53,892 nt of DNA. Origin: a virus. The translations under genes and the position numbers were made by a program. The stretch covers positions 1 through 53,892 of the IMG/VR virus record IMGVR_UViG_3300009550_000020; one strand, 5' to 3'. Numbering within the stretch: the stretch's first letter is position 1; each line of letters opens with the position of its first letter. Under the pieces are notes generated by a model, which saw only the letters and a program-made list of their open reading frames with translations, was not told where the DNA came from and ran no database searches. This document shows positions 33,573 to 42,177 of the stretch, in pieces.

Positions 33573-33579
33573 TATTTAG
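33573..33579 (-). promoter_or_regulatory. Late-type box CTAAATA before the tail sheath gene
   Basis: Minus strand CTAAATAATAGTA (33567-33579), identical to the sequence before gp16. The ATG of gp18 is 36 bases further, with a normal AGGAG site. Confidence 0.5.
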
Positions 33580-33631
33580 CTGATTTGGTGAAATTTGATG
33601 GTTTTAAACAAGTAATACACGCATTTTTCTA

Positions 33632-33660
33632 TTGACTTTTTTGTAAAATTACTCTATTAT
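33632..33660 (+). promoter_or_regulatory. Sigma-70-type promoter TTGACT-17-TATTAT
   Basis: Plus strand: -35 TTGACT (33632-33637), exactly 17 bases, -10 TATTAT (33655-33660). It drives the DUF3310-like gene at 33680, with AAGGA just upstream of the ATG. It suggests early expression of this gene inside the late module. Confidence 0.65.
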
Positions 33661-33679
33661 AAAATAAAAAGGAATGCAT

Positions 33680-33955
33680 ATGGCTATTAACTATAAATTT
33701 GACGAAAACAAATATATTGAAGAATTTTCGAAGTACATTGATAAAACGTATGACGGACATTATTCTACAAATAAGTTTCAGTCAACTGAGGTTATAATTG
33801 ATAGAGGACACGGCACAGGATTTTGTATGGGCAATGTTGACAAGTATGCAAATAGGTATGGCAAAAAAGGCACACAAGATGATGCTAGAAAAGACTTAAT
33901 GAAAATTTTACATTATGCTTTGATTCAATTGTACGTACACGACAACGAACTTTAA
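33680..33955 (+). CDS. DUF3310-like small protein, 91 aa
   Basis: The C-terminal half GTGFCMGNVDKYANRYGKKG, then DARKDLMKILHYALIQLYV matches the DUF3310 (SaV-like) pattern of a GN-x-KY-x-R core and a D-L-K-alpha end. In phages this family is small and often called nucleotide kinase-like, but its function is unproven. The ATG at 33680 is chosen since AAGGA is 7 bases before it. It has its own sigma-70-type promoter and stands alone on the plus strand between sheath and SGNH genes. Confidence 0.8.
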   Translation: MAINYKFDENKYIEEFSKYIDKTYDGHYSTNKFQSTEVIIDRGHGTGFCMGNVDKYANRYGKKGTQDDARKDLMKILHYALIQLYVHDNEL

Positions 33956-34761
33956 TTTATAAAGTTACAAAACTTATCTGCCCAAAATTTATGTGCTGCT
34001 TCGAGTGGATGAGATTGTGGACCACATTTATATCCATTTTTTATTGACCAATCATTAAAGCCTAAATTATCTTCTGTGTGTATTATTTTATGTAGATTCA
34101 AACGTTTTACCATACTATCTATAAAAATATTAGATTCTCTTTCGTAATTTACATACCTGTTGAAATCGTCAAAAGCACTTGTAAAGTAAAATTTTACACC
34201 TTGTAAATTTAAATAACTTATCAAGTATTCTATTTGTTGTAAAGGATAATATATTATGTTTGTATTATCAGCACGTTTCCTATAAAAATCTAGCACTGTT
34301 CTTTTGAGATGTTCGTCATTTATTACATCTTTACGTTGTTTTACTGTTTCAGATTTCCAGTTAAGATAACCTTCTGCATCTGATGGCAACGAACACCAAA
34401 ATTTATCCTCGTCATCAGTATAAAATGGAATTGAATCTTTTTGTAAAATACGAGGATATTCTCTACGTAAAAAACTTGTCCACATAACCAAAACTACTAT
34501 GTTTTGCGGATCATATGATTGTAACAAATGATCTATATGATATATTACTCTGCGGACACAGCTACCATAATCACTTCCTGGCATTGCTACGTTATCTACA
34601 GTTGCATCTGGATATAATTTTTTCTGTACCCAATTTACCCAAGCAGATTCAGTTGTATATCTTATACATCCAATTGATTTGTTAAGTTTAACTTGATCTG
34701 CTAATTCTGCTCCAGCTGTAAAACTACATCCACCTGCAACAACTTTTTTTATGTTAGCCAA
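33952..34761 (-). CDS. SGNH/GDSL-type hydrolase-like protein, 269 aa
   Basis: SGNH hydrolase blocks: VVAGGCSFTAGAEL (block I Ser in a GCSFT setting), TVDNVAMPGSDYGSCVRR (Gly/Ser block), VVLVMWTSFLRRE (block III-like position, though the usual Asn is not clear), and GPQSHPLEAAHKFWADKF at the end (block V His in SHP). Such proteins act on ester or acetyl groups of polysaccharides. It uses a TTG start (34761), overlapping gp13 by 8 bases. Target could be host capsule or a phage-made glycan. The active-site set is partial, so activity is not certain. Confidence 0.75.
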   Translation of the reverse strand: MANIKKVVAGGCSFTAGAELADQVKLNKSIGCIRYTTESAWVNWVQKKLYPDATVDNVAMPGSDYGSCVRRVIYHIDHLLQSYDPQNIVVLVMWTSFLRREYPRILQKDSIPFYTDDEDKFWCSLPSDAEGYLNWKSETVKQRKDVINDEHLKRTVLDFYRKRADNTNIIYYPLQQIEYLISYLNLQGVKFYFTSAFDDFNRYVNYERESNIFIDSMVKRLNLHKIIHTEDNLGFNDWSIKNGYKCGPQSHPLEAAHKFWADKFCNFIN

Positions 34762-35521
34762 TTAGAAAGCCATAACCTGTGCCACCTGCAACAGCCATTG
34801 CAAGATCCATTTCAAGTTTTTCCATTTCGGCTTGTGCTTCTGCTTTTAGTGTATCTCCGTTAAGAGTTGTACCACCACCTGGTCCAGCAATAGTTGAAAA
34901 TTTACTACGTGCTTCGCCTAACATATATTTGCAACTTGCTAGTGTGTAATCTTTGAGCCATTGTATGGCTTTATAGTCTTTCAGTAATTGCATATCAGGA
35001 CGATAATTATATGCAAAAAGCATAACTTCTTCACCAGCTCTTGGTCGTTGTAAAATTGTTAGCACACTACTTGCAGGATTCCATTTGAACTCTATAAAAC
35101 TACCAAACATACGTCCTACCAATTCTTGCTGCTGTGCAAAGAAATCATAAGTTGCAAGTCCGCCAATACCTGAACCTGCTAACAAATATGTGTTTGTGTA
35201 TGCTAGGTTAAATGGTTCAAATAAACTGCCTCCATCTGCACTACCGCCTAATCTACTACCTATACTACGTCTAAATATTTTTCTTACCTCAATAACTTCT
35301 TGTGGTAAAGTATAAGTGTTTACATTTTCTTCTAATTTAATAGTAATGTAGCTTTCTTCAACTGCGTTTTCACTACGTTGTCTGTATTTTGTAAACGCTT
35401 TTGTTAATGCAGTTTCGTAATGCATCGGATCTAGCTCAACATCAATCATACCTCCGCCTAACATTGCGTTGACATAATCAAATACTTGTTGTTTTTGTGT
35501 TACTAAATTGCTATCTGCCAT
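34754..35521 (-). CDS. 13: Neck protein gp13, 255 aa
   Basis: Head-tail neck subunit. Characteristic blocks: FDYVNAMLGGGMIDVELDPM, HYETALTKAFTKYRQRSENA, YTLPQEVIEVRKIFRRSIGS, LFEPFNLAYTNTYL and IQWLKDYTLASCKYMLGEAR. T4 gp13 is 309 aa. It is divergent from gp14, from which it is separated by a 38-base spacer with a palindromic late-type promoter; a CGGAG site precedes the ATG. Confidence 0.93.
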   Translation of the reverse strand: MADSNLVTQKQQVFDYVNAMLGGGMIDVELDPMHYETALTKAFTKYRQRSENAVEESYITIKLEENVNTYTLPQEVIEVRKIFRRSIGSRLGGSADGGSLFEPFNLAYTNTYLLAGSGIGGLATYDFFAQQQELVGRMFGSFIEFKWNPASSVLTILQRPRAGEEVMLFAYNYRPDMQLLKDYKAIQWLKDYTLASCKYMLGEARSKFSTIAGPGGGTTLNGDTLKAEAQAEMEKLEMDLAMAVAGGTGYGFLIG

Positions 35522-35538
35522 TGAAGTTCTCCGTACAG

Positions 35539-35554
35539 TATTTATGCATAAATA
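35539..35554. promoter_or_regulatory. Palindromic bidirectional late promoter
   Basis: TATTTATGCATAAATA is a perfect 16 bp palindrome containing one ATAAATA on each strand. The plus-strand box (35548-35554) ends 5 bases before the ATG of gp14 (leaderless-like). The minus-strand box (35539-35545) leaves gp13 a normal leader with CGGAG. One element can therefore serve both neck genes. Confidence 0.65.
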
Positions 35555-35559
35555 TAACT

Positions 35560-36717
35560 ATGCCACGTTTAAGTTTATACAGACCAGAAAAAAGCCACGA
35601 TTATGATTTTTTAGACAAAATTATCTATGAACAATTTACTGTAGGTGGTACTGATCTTTTTATACACAAATATATTGGTACAAAAAATCCAACAGGTGAA
35701 GGTATCACAAAAGAACAGCCGCAATATGCTGAACAAGATGTTACAAACATACAAGATCTTTTGTTTTTAGAAAATAGAGATAGAAAATATGATGAGGATA
35801 TTTACACACTACGTGGACATTATAACGTACAGGATCAGGATTTTGATCTAAGTCAGTTTGGTTTATTCCTAAGTAATGATACTTTGTTTATGACTATTCA
35901 TCTTAATAACAGCGTAAAAACATTAGGAAGAAAAATTATTTCAGGAGATGTAATTGAACTTCCACATCTAAATGATGAATATGCATTAAACGATATTAGT
36001 GTTGCACTAAAACGTTTTTATGTAGTTGAAGATGTAAACCGTGCAGCAGAAGGTTTTTCACAAACTTGGTATCCACATTTGTATAGATTAAAACTTAAAC
36101 AAATTTATGATAGTCAAGAATATAAAGACATATTAGATTTACCAGCAGGCGATGAAGAAAATCCAAACACTACGCTGCGTGAATTGATGTCAACATATGA
36201 AAAAGAAATGCAAATCAACAATGCTGTTATTGCACAAGCAGAAGAGAACACTCCAGCATCAGGATATGATACAAGCCATTTTTATACTATAAGTGTATTA
36301 GAAAATGGCGAAGTAAATTTAGTTACAGTTGATGAAACATATCTAGTAGATCAAGAAGTAGACGTTTCACAAATTATGGAAATGCCGCCAAGGTCAGGAT
36401 ATCCCGGATACTTAGTAGGTGACGGATTGCCACCAAATGGTGCTCCACTAGGCAGTGGTCCAGGCTTTCCAGCAGATTCAGCTCTAGGTGATTATTTTTT
36501 GAGAACAGATTTTGTTCCTAACCGTTTATTTAGATATGACGGTAACAGCTGGCGTAAAGTAGAAGATAAAGTACGTACTACACTGACACCTAATTTACAG
36601 CGTAATACTCTAAAAGGAACATTTGTAAACAACACTACTGTAAATAACATTGCTGGCGAAGAAGTAGTTGAAAGACAATCATTAAGCAAAGCGTTGAGAC
36701 CAAAGGCAGATAACTGA
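35560..36717 (+). CDS. 14: Neck protein gp14, 385 aa
   Basis: Starts MPRLSLYRPEKSHDYDFLDK. Distinctive blocks: EQFTVGGTDLFIHKYIG, TNIQDLLFLENRDRKYDEDI, YTLRGHYNVQDQDFDLSQFG, SGDVIELPHLNDEYALND and FSQTWYPHLYRLKLKQI, which correspond to the T4 gp14 pattern (QV..E...S..L.; GD.I.FP). T4 gp14 is 256 aa; the C-terminal extension here is disordered in appearance with a Gly/Pro-rich stretch. The start at 35560 is preferred over 35497, which overlaps gp13. Adjacent gp13 and gp15 support the call. Confidence 0.9.
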   Translation: MPRLSLYRPEKSHDYDFLDKIIYEQFTVGGTDLFIHKYIGTKNPTGEGITKEQPQYAEQDVTNIQDLLFLENRDRKYDEDIYTLRGHYNVQDQDFDLSQFGLFLSNDTLFMTIHLNNSVKTLGRKIISGDVIELPHLNDEYALNDISVALKRFYVVEDVNRAAEGFSQTWYPHLYRLKLKQIYDSQEYKDILDLPAGDEENPNTTLRELMSTYEKEMQINNAVIAQAEENTPASGYDTSHFYTISVLENGEVNLVTVDETYLVDQEVDVSQIMEMPPRSGYPGYLVGDGLPPNGAPLGSGPGFPADSALGDYFLRTDFVPNRLFRYDGNSWRKVEDKVRTTLTPNLQRNTLKGTFVNNTTVNNIAGEEVVERQSLSKALRPKADN

Positions 36718-38450
36718 TGCAATATTTTTACGATGGGCAGATACGTAGATATCTAACACAAATTATTAGAGCTTTCAGTAATTTTAGTTACAAAGATGGT
36801 GACGGAGATTTACGCCAAGTACCAGTAATGTATGGCGATTTAACACGACAAGTTGCAAACATAATCAAAGAAAACAGTGAAAACAAAATGCCTAGTGCTC
36901 CACGTATGAGTGTATATGTGACCAGTATGCAAATGGATAGAGCAAGACTAAGTGACAGTAGTTTTGTAAGTAAAATAAATGTTAAAGAAAGAGAATTTGA
37001 CGAGAGTGCTAACGAATACAAAAATACACAAGGCACAGGATATACTGTAGAAAGACTACATCCAACTCCATACACGTTGAGTGTAAATGTAGATATTTGG
37101 AGTACAAATACAGAGCAAAAATTACAAATACTAGAACAAATTTTTATGATGTTCAATCCAGATTTAGAATTTCAAACAAACGATAATTATGTTGACTGGA
37201 CAAGTTTAACTGTGTTACAACTTGAAAATATTAATTTTAGCAGCAGAAGTATTCCTACAGGAACTGAATCAGAAATTGATGTAGCAACATTGAGTTTTAT
37301 TGCTCCTATATATATTTCACCGCCAACAAAAGTCAAAAAACTTGGTGTTATTACAGAAATTATCAACAGTGTGTTGAACTTTGATTCTGGAACAATTGAA
37401 CTAGAAGGCTTCAATCCAGATACAAGTGACACTACAAAAGCAGCAACAGGTACAGTTGTAATGCCTGACGGTTCTGTTATAACAAAAGATCCTGCTTCAC
37501 CTCCAGCAGCAGTAGTTGATGAAAATGGGCAAATAACTTATCCACCAATCAAACCGGAAGATACTCGTGCAACAGTTATTAAAACTTCGCCGGACGGAAA
37601 CGTTAATCTTTCACAAGTTAACACAGCAAGTTATAGAAATTTTGATATTATTGTAGAAGGCAATATTGCAAGACTAGGTAGAAATGCTGCACGTATAGGA
37701 GATATAAACTGGTTCAATGTTATAGAAGCAGAAGCGCCGGCTAAGTATCAACCAGGTATAAGTCAAATACGTTTGAAGAGAGGAGAACTACTTACTCCTA
37801 TAGTTGCAACATTTGCAATTAACGGCAATAATACGCAAGAAATAGCATTAACATTTGATATTGATACAGTGCCTAATGATACAATAATAAATGGATACCA
37901 AAATAGAGGAACCATAGATTATATTATTAATCCAAGAGATTTCAATCCTAATATAGTAAAAGCACCAGGAATACGTTTACTAATGTTACAACCAATTGGT
38001 GGTGCTATAGAAAGAATACAAACCATTGTAGGTAGCACAACAAGAATAGAAACAGAAGTTGATGCAGATGTAGTTTATGACTTTGATGTATTTGTTGAAA
38101 ACGTTAGAGTGACTGATGCAGCTACACAAGAAACAATTGACGGATCGCTTGTAATAAGATTAGCAGATGCTCCTAATCCAGGTGAAGAATTACGTTATGT
38201 ATTGTATATAAATGAAGATGGTGCTGATGCGTGGAAAAGCACAGGAGGCAGAGATTTCATTGCTGATACACACGACATTGTAGAGTGGGATGGATCACAA
38301 TGGAATATAATATTTGATGCAAGCGAAGCCACTGATAGTGTTTATATTACAAATCTCAATACTAGTCAACAATTTTATTATAACGGATTCTATTGGCAAT
38401 TTGCTGTTGACGGATTATATCCAAGTGGCGCCTGGGATTTAATTATCTAA
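36717..38450 (+). CDS. 15: Tail sheath stabiliser gp15, 577 aa
   Basis: The first 250 residues match T4 gp15 (272 aa) in order: YFYDGQIRRYLTQIIRAFSN, QVPVMYGDLTRQ, MPSAPRMSVYVTSMQMDRAR, PTPYTLSVNVDIWSTNTEQK, and then FMMFNPDLEFQTNDN. gp15 caps the tail at the sheath end and joins it to the head. The remaining 320 residues are an added region with beta-rich, Asn/Asp-rich sequence (VKPPGIRLLML, DIVEWDGSQWNIIFDASEA) that is not in T4 and may be exposed. Its ATG overlaps the gp14 stop (TGATG). Confidence 0.92.
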   Translation: MQYFYDGQIRRYLTQIIRAFSNFSYKDGDGDLRQVPVMYGDLTRQVANIIKENSENKMPSAPRMSVYVTSMQMDRARLSDSSFVSKINVKEREFDESANEYKNTQGTGYTVERLHPTPYTLSVNVDIWSTNTEQKLQILEQIFMMFNPDLEFQTNDNYVDWTSLTVLQLENINFSSRSIPTGTESEIDVATLSFIAPIYISPPTKVKKLGVITEIINSVLNFDSGTIELEGFNPDTSDTTKAATGTVVMPDGSVITKDPASPPAAVVDENGQITYPPIKPEDTRATVIKTSPDGNVNLSQVNTASYRNFDIIVEGNIARLGRNAARIGDINWFNVIEAEAPAKYQPGISQIRLKRGELLTPIVATFAINGNNTQEIALTFDIDTVPNDTIINGYQNRGTIDYIINPRDFNPNIVKAPGIRLLMLQPIGGAIERIQTIVGSTTRIETEVDADVVYDFDVFVENVRVTDAATQETIDGSLVIRLADAPNPGEELRYVLYINEDGADAWKSTGGRDFIADTHDIVEWDGSQWNIIFDASEATDSVYITNLNTSQQFYYNGFYWQFAVDGLYPSGAWDLII

Positions 38451-38462
38451 GATAATTACTAT

Positions 38463-38915
38463 ATGAACCAAATTATTTGTAGTGGTGCATTATTCTATTC
38501 TTTAAGCACTAAACGTTTTTTATTATTACATAGAACACAAGGTAAAACAAAAAACCAATGGGGACTTGTTGGGGGTACCAACGAAAGCACTGAATCTCCT
38601 TGGGAAGCTTTGCAACGAGAAATAAAAGAAGAAATAGGCGAAGTACAAAATATTAAAAAAATTGTGCCTTTAGAAAGTTTTATATCAAACGATCAACATT
38701 TTTACTTTCACACTTACCTTTGTGTAGTAAGTAATGAATTTGTGCCTGCACTAAACGGAGAACACGATGGCTATGCTTGGGTAAGTTTTGGTAAATGGCC
38801 AAAGCCATTGCACAATGGACTTGCTAATACTTTGCGTAAAAAAACAAATGCAACAAAATTAGAAACTACAATTAAACTTATTGATGTGTTTCTCGATAAT
38901 GAAATAATTGATTAA
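38463..38915 (+). CDS. NUDIX hydrolase, 150 aa
   Basis: A complete Nudix box is present: GTNESTESPWEALQREIKEE followed by IGEV, exactly the G-x5-E-x7-R-E-U-x-E-E-x-G-U pattern. GLVGG precedes it. The fold family hydrolyses nucleoside diphosphates linked to other groups; sugar-nucleotide or nucleotide cleansing would fit this glycan-rich phage (inference). The end overlaps the convergent 1099-aa gene by 38 bases. T4 has its own Nudix protein, but this one is not close enough to identify as NudE. Confidence 0.92.
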   Translation: MNQIICSGALFYSLSTKRFLLLHRTQGKTKNQWGLVGGTNESTESPWEALQREIKEEIGEVQNIKKIVPLESFISNDQHFYFHTYLCVVSNEFVPALNGEHDGYAWVSFGKWPKPLHNGLANTLRKKTNATKLETTIKLIDVFLDNEIID

Positions 38916-41900
38916 GTTCAATAACTTGTAAAATATCTCCAGTATAGGTAGCCATTTGTTCTTGAATAAGTTCTATAATTGTTAATTCACCAGCTAGTAA
39001 TTGTTTCCAATCATCTTCTACTAGTTTAATATTAGTTTCTAATGTCTCTGCTGATTCTTTTATACCAGTGCCATTAATAGATATATTTCCAACATCTTCT
39101 ATTTCTAATGACAGATTCAAATGTGCTGTTTCATTAAGGAATTCATTAAGTTCAATAATATATAACGAAATACCTGTTTGTACCCCAGCTTCAATTTTCT
39201 TTCTCAAATCAGCAAAAAAGTCTTGAGCTAACTCTACATCGCCTTCAATTATTAAGTCTCCTGCTTTGTAAAGTTCTAACGTATCAACTTCACCTGCAAG
39301 GGCTTTGAGTGCGTTCTTTAAATCAACAATTATTTCTGCATCTGCATATGCTTTACTAATTTTGACACCTTTGGAATCAAAATATATTTCTCCTACATTG
39401 TCTATAATCATTTTAACACTACCAGCGGAGTATCTGTAATTACTTCCAAGTTTCTTTTCTATTTGTGTAAATATCGATTTAGCAACAGGATTGAATTTTA
39501 TCAATAAATCTTCTTCTGATTCATCTAAAAAGTCTATGTTATATTCAGTAATATCAGGATCAAATGTATTTTTAAATTTATCATTAAGCCATTTAAAATC
39601 ATTTATTTTTCTTAAAGCATCTTTATTATTTTTGAAAGCTAAACCGTATTTTGCTCCTTCATATGCTCCAGCAATTGTTTCTGCACCAAAGGGTTTATCC
39701 AATCCTCTTGAACACCAAGCTTTCAATCTAAAAGTAGTTTCATCTTCAACTTGTCTGTCTATAGCTTTACTTGCAAGTTTTGCACACTCTCTAAATCCAC
39801 TACGCCACGCACTAAACGCATCTGTATTAAATGCAGTAACGTTACTCATCCTGTTTATACCTTTGAAGTTTTTACTAATACTTGTTGTCATATCAGCAGT
39901 TTCAACATCCATATTAATTGTAAGCTGTGTAGGTAATAGTTTGACACCACCGTATCCATATATTAAATCATTTACAGGATTCAAACTTCTCCAAACAAAA
40001 ACAGTTTTGTAACCGTCTATATCGTAGTGTGCAATTTGATGATCAAATTCAAAATCTTCTAATATTTCTGCATCACCGTCTACAACCCAAAACATTTTTG
40101 TATTAACTAATTTTGCAGCAGCAATATGAGCTTGGTGAATACCTTTTACTTTATCTACACGTTTTGCATTAGGATATGCTTTGAGTAATGTTTGATAATT
40201 TTGTTCTGCGTTTGCTTCACCGTTGCTAATAAACACGATATCAAAACCATCTGCAACACTAGCAACTTGTTCGTATTCTTTCTTGATAGCTAAAAATCTA
40301 TAATCAATTTCGTGTTTTGTAAGTAATATACTTTTTGTTGTTAGTGCAATGCCATCATAAAAATTTCCATTTTTCCAAACGTGATTGATTTTTCTTTCGT
40401 ATTGGTTATGATGTGTTATGTATAAGTCAAATTTAAAATCATCTACTACTACAATATCATCATAAATCATATAGAACATTTCTGTTTTAGATTGTTCTCT
40501 TGCACGTAGGTAATCGTCATAATTTGAAATTGTAAACTTTTCATATTTTTTTGGATTACTTGCTACTGTCTTCCATTCTTTTTTGTTAACATAAAAACGT
40601 GCTTCAACTTCTTTTTCTGTAGCAAGTGATTTTTTACTAAACAAAACCACACCATCATAAAATTCGTTGTTTAAGAATACGTGATTTATTTCCCTGTCAA
40701 ATTTATTATGATGACTAAAATATAAATCAAAATTAAAATCTTCACACACATCTACATCAGATGGTATTCCCCAAAACATATCTGATTTTGTTTCTTTTAA
40801 TGCACTGAGATAATCATTGTAATTGTTGATTACAAACTTTTCATATGCACGTGGATTACTTACAACTATATTGTGTTCTTTTTTGTTTGTATAAAATCTA
40901 TGTTCAACTTCTTTCTCAGTTACAGGATTGCCTTTACTGAATAAAACCACGCCGTCAAAATTTTCTCCATTCAAAAACAAATGTGTTGTACCAGTATCTA
41001 ATTCATCTGCATCGTAAAAATATGCATTAATATCAAAGTCATTTACTATAACATCACTTGGTACACCCAAAAACATTTGCGTTTCGGTTCTATCTAATGC
41101 ATCTAAATAATCTTTATAATTATTAATACTAAAAACATTGAATGGTTTAGGTTTACTTACAACGCTGTCGTGTTCTATTCTATCAGCAATAAATCTATAT
41201 TCTATTTCTTTGTTTGAAACAATACTATTTTTACTGAATAAAACAAGTCCATTATATTTGTTATTATTAAGCCAAACGTGATTTTTATTTTTTAGAGCTT
41301 GATTATGATGATCAATATAAAAATTAAAAACATTATCATCTGTAATTTCTATATCATCTGGAACACCCCAGAACAAATCAGTTTCTGATTTTTGTAATGC
41401 GTATTCATATTCTTTGTAACTATTAATAGGAAACTTGTTATAAGGCTTAGGCGTACTTGCCATTATCCTTACTTCTTTTTTATTAATATAAAATCTGTGT
41501 TCAAGTTCTTTGTCTGTAATTTGATAGTTTTTAGGAAACAAAGCAACTCCATCTAATGTATCTATATCTCCGTTACCAAAAACGTGTACATTGTCGTGAC
41601 TCCACTCATCTGGTTTATAACTAAATTTAAATGTATCTCTAACATCAATGTCTTCCCAAACTACCCAAAACATACCTGTGTATGATTTAGCCTGTGCTTC
41701 ATACCAGTTTTCTACAGTTTGTAAATGTGGAACTTTTTGTGATAGTTTGTCAATATCCTCTTGATTGCTTCCTATATAAAATGCATCAAACTTATCGTTG
41801 CCTTTATAAACATCATATTCACCGCAAATATGTATATGCTGTCTTGGCTCTGTATCAACTTTTTTTGTTGGTACTAATCTGACTTTGTCCCAACTTTTTA

Positions 41901-42177
41901 CTTTTCTACTTTCTTTATATACGTATGGAAATTCGTGTATTTGTACTTCGTCAATTGCACGTGGTTTGAACCACCAAGGAAAACTATCATACACTCTTAT
42001 ATTTTTATCCACAAGCCAAACATAATCACTATCAAAGTTTTGCTCGTACACTTTATCTAAATTACAATAGTCATCAATTTTCAAAACAGGATATCTATCA
42101 AATATTAAGTTTTTTAATTGATCTTGTCCGTTGTGTAACGGCTTAGAAAACTTTTCAAATCTATCAATTGCTCTCAT
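38878..42177 (-). CDS. Large repeat protein with glycosyltransferase-like units and SCP2-like domains, 1099 aa
   Basis: Seven units of one pattern, MFWGVPSDV-x-FDLY-x-HHN-x-NHVWLNN-x-YDGVVLFSK, begin at about residues 52, 169, 268, 368, 467, 567 and 695. The middle ones are tandem repeats with a period of 99-100 residues. The last unit has MFWVVDGDAEILEDFEFD (intact DGD) and is followed by a block to about 860 that I recall from marine T4-like phage proteins (GYGGVKLLPT, NVTAFNTDAFSAWRSGFREC). Residues 895-995 and 1005-1092 each resemble SCP2 sterol-binding folds. It overlaps the upstream glycosyltransferase by 4 bases. Function unknown; sugar transfer or glycan binding is likely for the last unit. 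Confidence 0.7.
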   Translation of the reverse strand: MRAIDRFEKFSKPLHNGQDQLKNLIFDRYPVLKIDDYCNLDKVYEQNFDSDYVWLVDKNIRVYDSFPWWFKPRAIDEVQIHEFPYVYKESRKVKSWDKVRLVPTKKVDTEPRQHIHICGEYDVYKGNDKFDAFYIGSNQEDIDKLSQKVPHLQTVENWYEAQAKSYTGMFWVVWEDIDVRDTFKFSYKPDEWSHDNVHVFGNGDIDTLDGVALFPKNYQITDKELEHRFYINKKEVRIMASTPKPYNKFPINSYKEYEYALQKSETDLFWGVPDDIEITDDNVFNFYIDHHNQALKNKNHVWLNNNKYNGLVLFSKNSIVSNKEIEYRFIADRIEHDSVVSKPKPFNVFSINNYKDYLDALDRTETQMFLGVPSDVIVNDFDINAYFYDADELDTGTTHLFLNGENFDGVVLFSKGNPVTEKEVEHRFYTNKKEHNIVVSNPRAYEKFVINNYNDYLSALKETKSDMFWGIPSDVDVCEDFNFDLYFSHHNKFDREINHVFLNNEFYDGVVLFSKKSLATEKEVEARFYVNKKEWKTVASNPKKYEKFTISNYDDYLRAREQSKTEMFYMIYDDIVVVDDFKFDLYITHHNQYERKINHVWKNGNFYDGIALTTKSILLTKHEIDYRFLAIKKEYEQVASVADGFDIVFISNGEANAEQNYQTLLKAYPNAKRVDKVKGIHQAHIAAAKLVNTKMFWVVDGDAEILEDFEFDHQIAHYDIDGYKTVFVWRSLNPVNDLIYGYGGVKLLPTQLTINMDVETADMTTSISKNFKGINRMSNVTAFNTDAFSAWRSGFRECAKLASKAIDRQVEDETTFRLKAWCSRGLDKPFGAETIAGAYEGAKYGLAFKNNKDALRKINDFKWLNDKFKNTFDPDITEYNIDFLDESEEDLLIKFNPVAKSIFTQIEKKLGSNYRYSAGSVKMIIDNVGEIYFDSKGVKISKAYADAEIIVDLKNALKALAGEVDTLELYKAGDLIIEGDVELAQDFFADLRKKIEAGVQTGISLYIIELNEFLNETAHLNLSLEIEDVGNISINGTGIKESAETLETNIKLVEDDWKQLLAGELTIIELIQEQMATYTGDILQVIELNQLFHYRETHQ
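40329..41550 (-). repeat. Tandem about 99-residue (about 297-300 base) coding repeats
   Basis: Four tandem copies inside the 1099-aa protein, beginning at residues 210, 310, 409 and 509, with a fifth partial at 609. Hallmarks of each: G(V/L)(V/A)LFSK, an R-F-Y-x-x-K-K-E turn, F-x-I-x-x-Y-x-D/E-Y, MFWG-P-D, and HHN-x-N-H-V. Conservation of spacing points to duplication of a whole fold. Confidence 0.8.
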
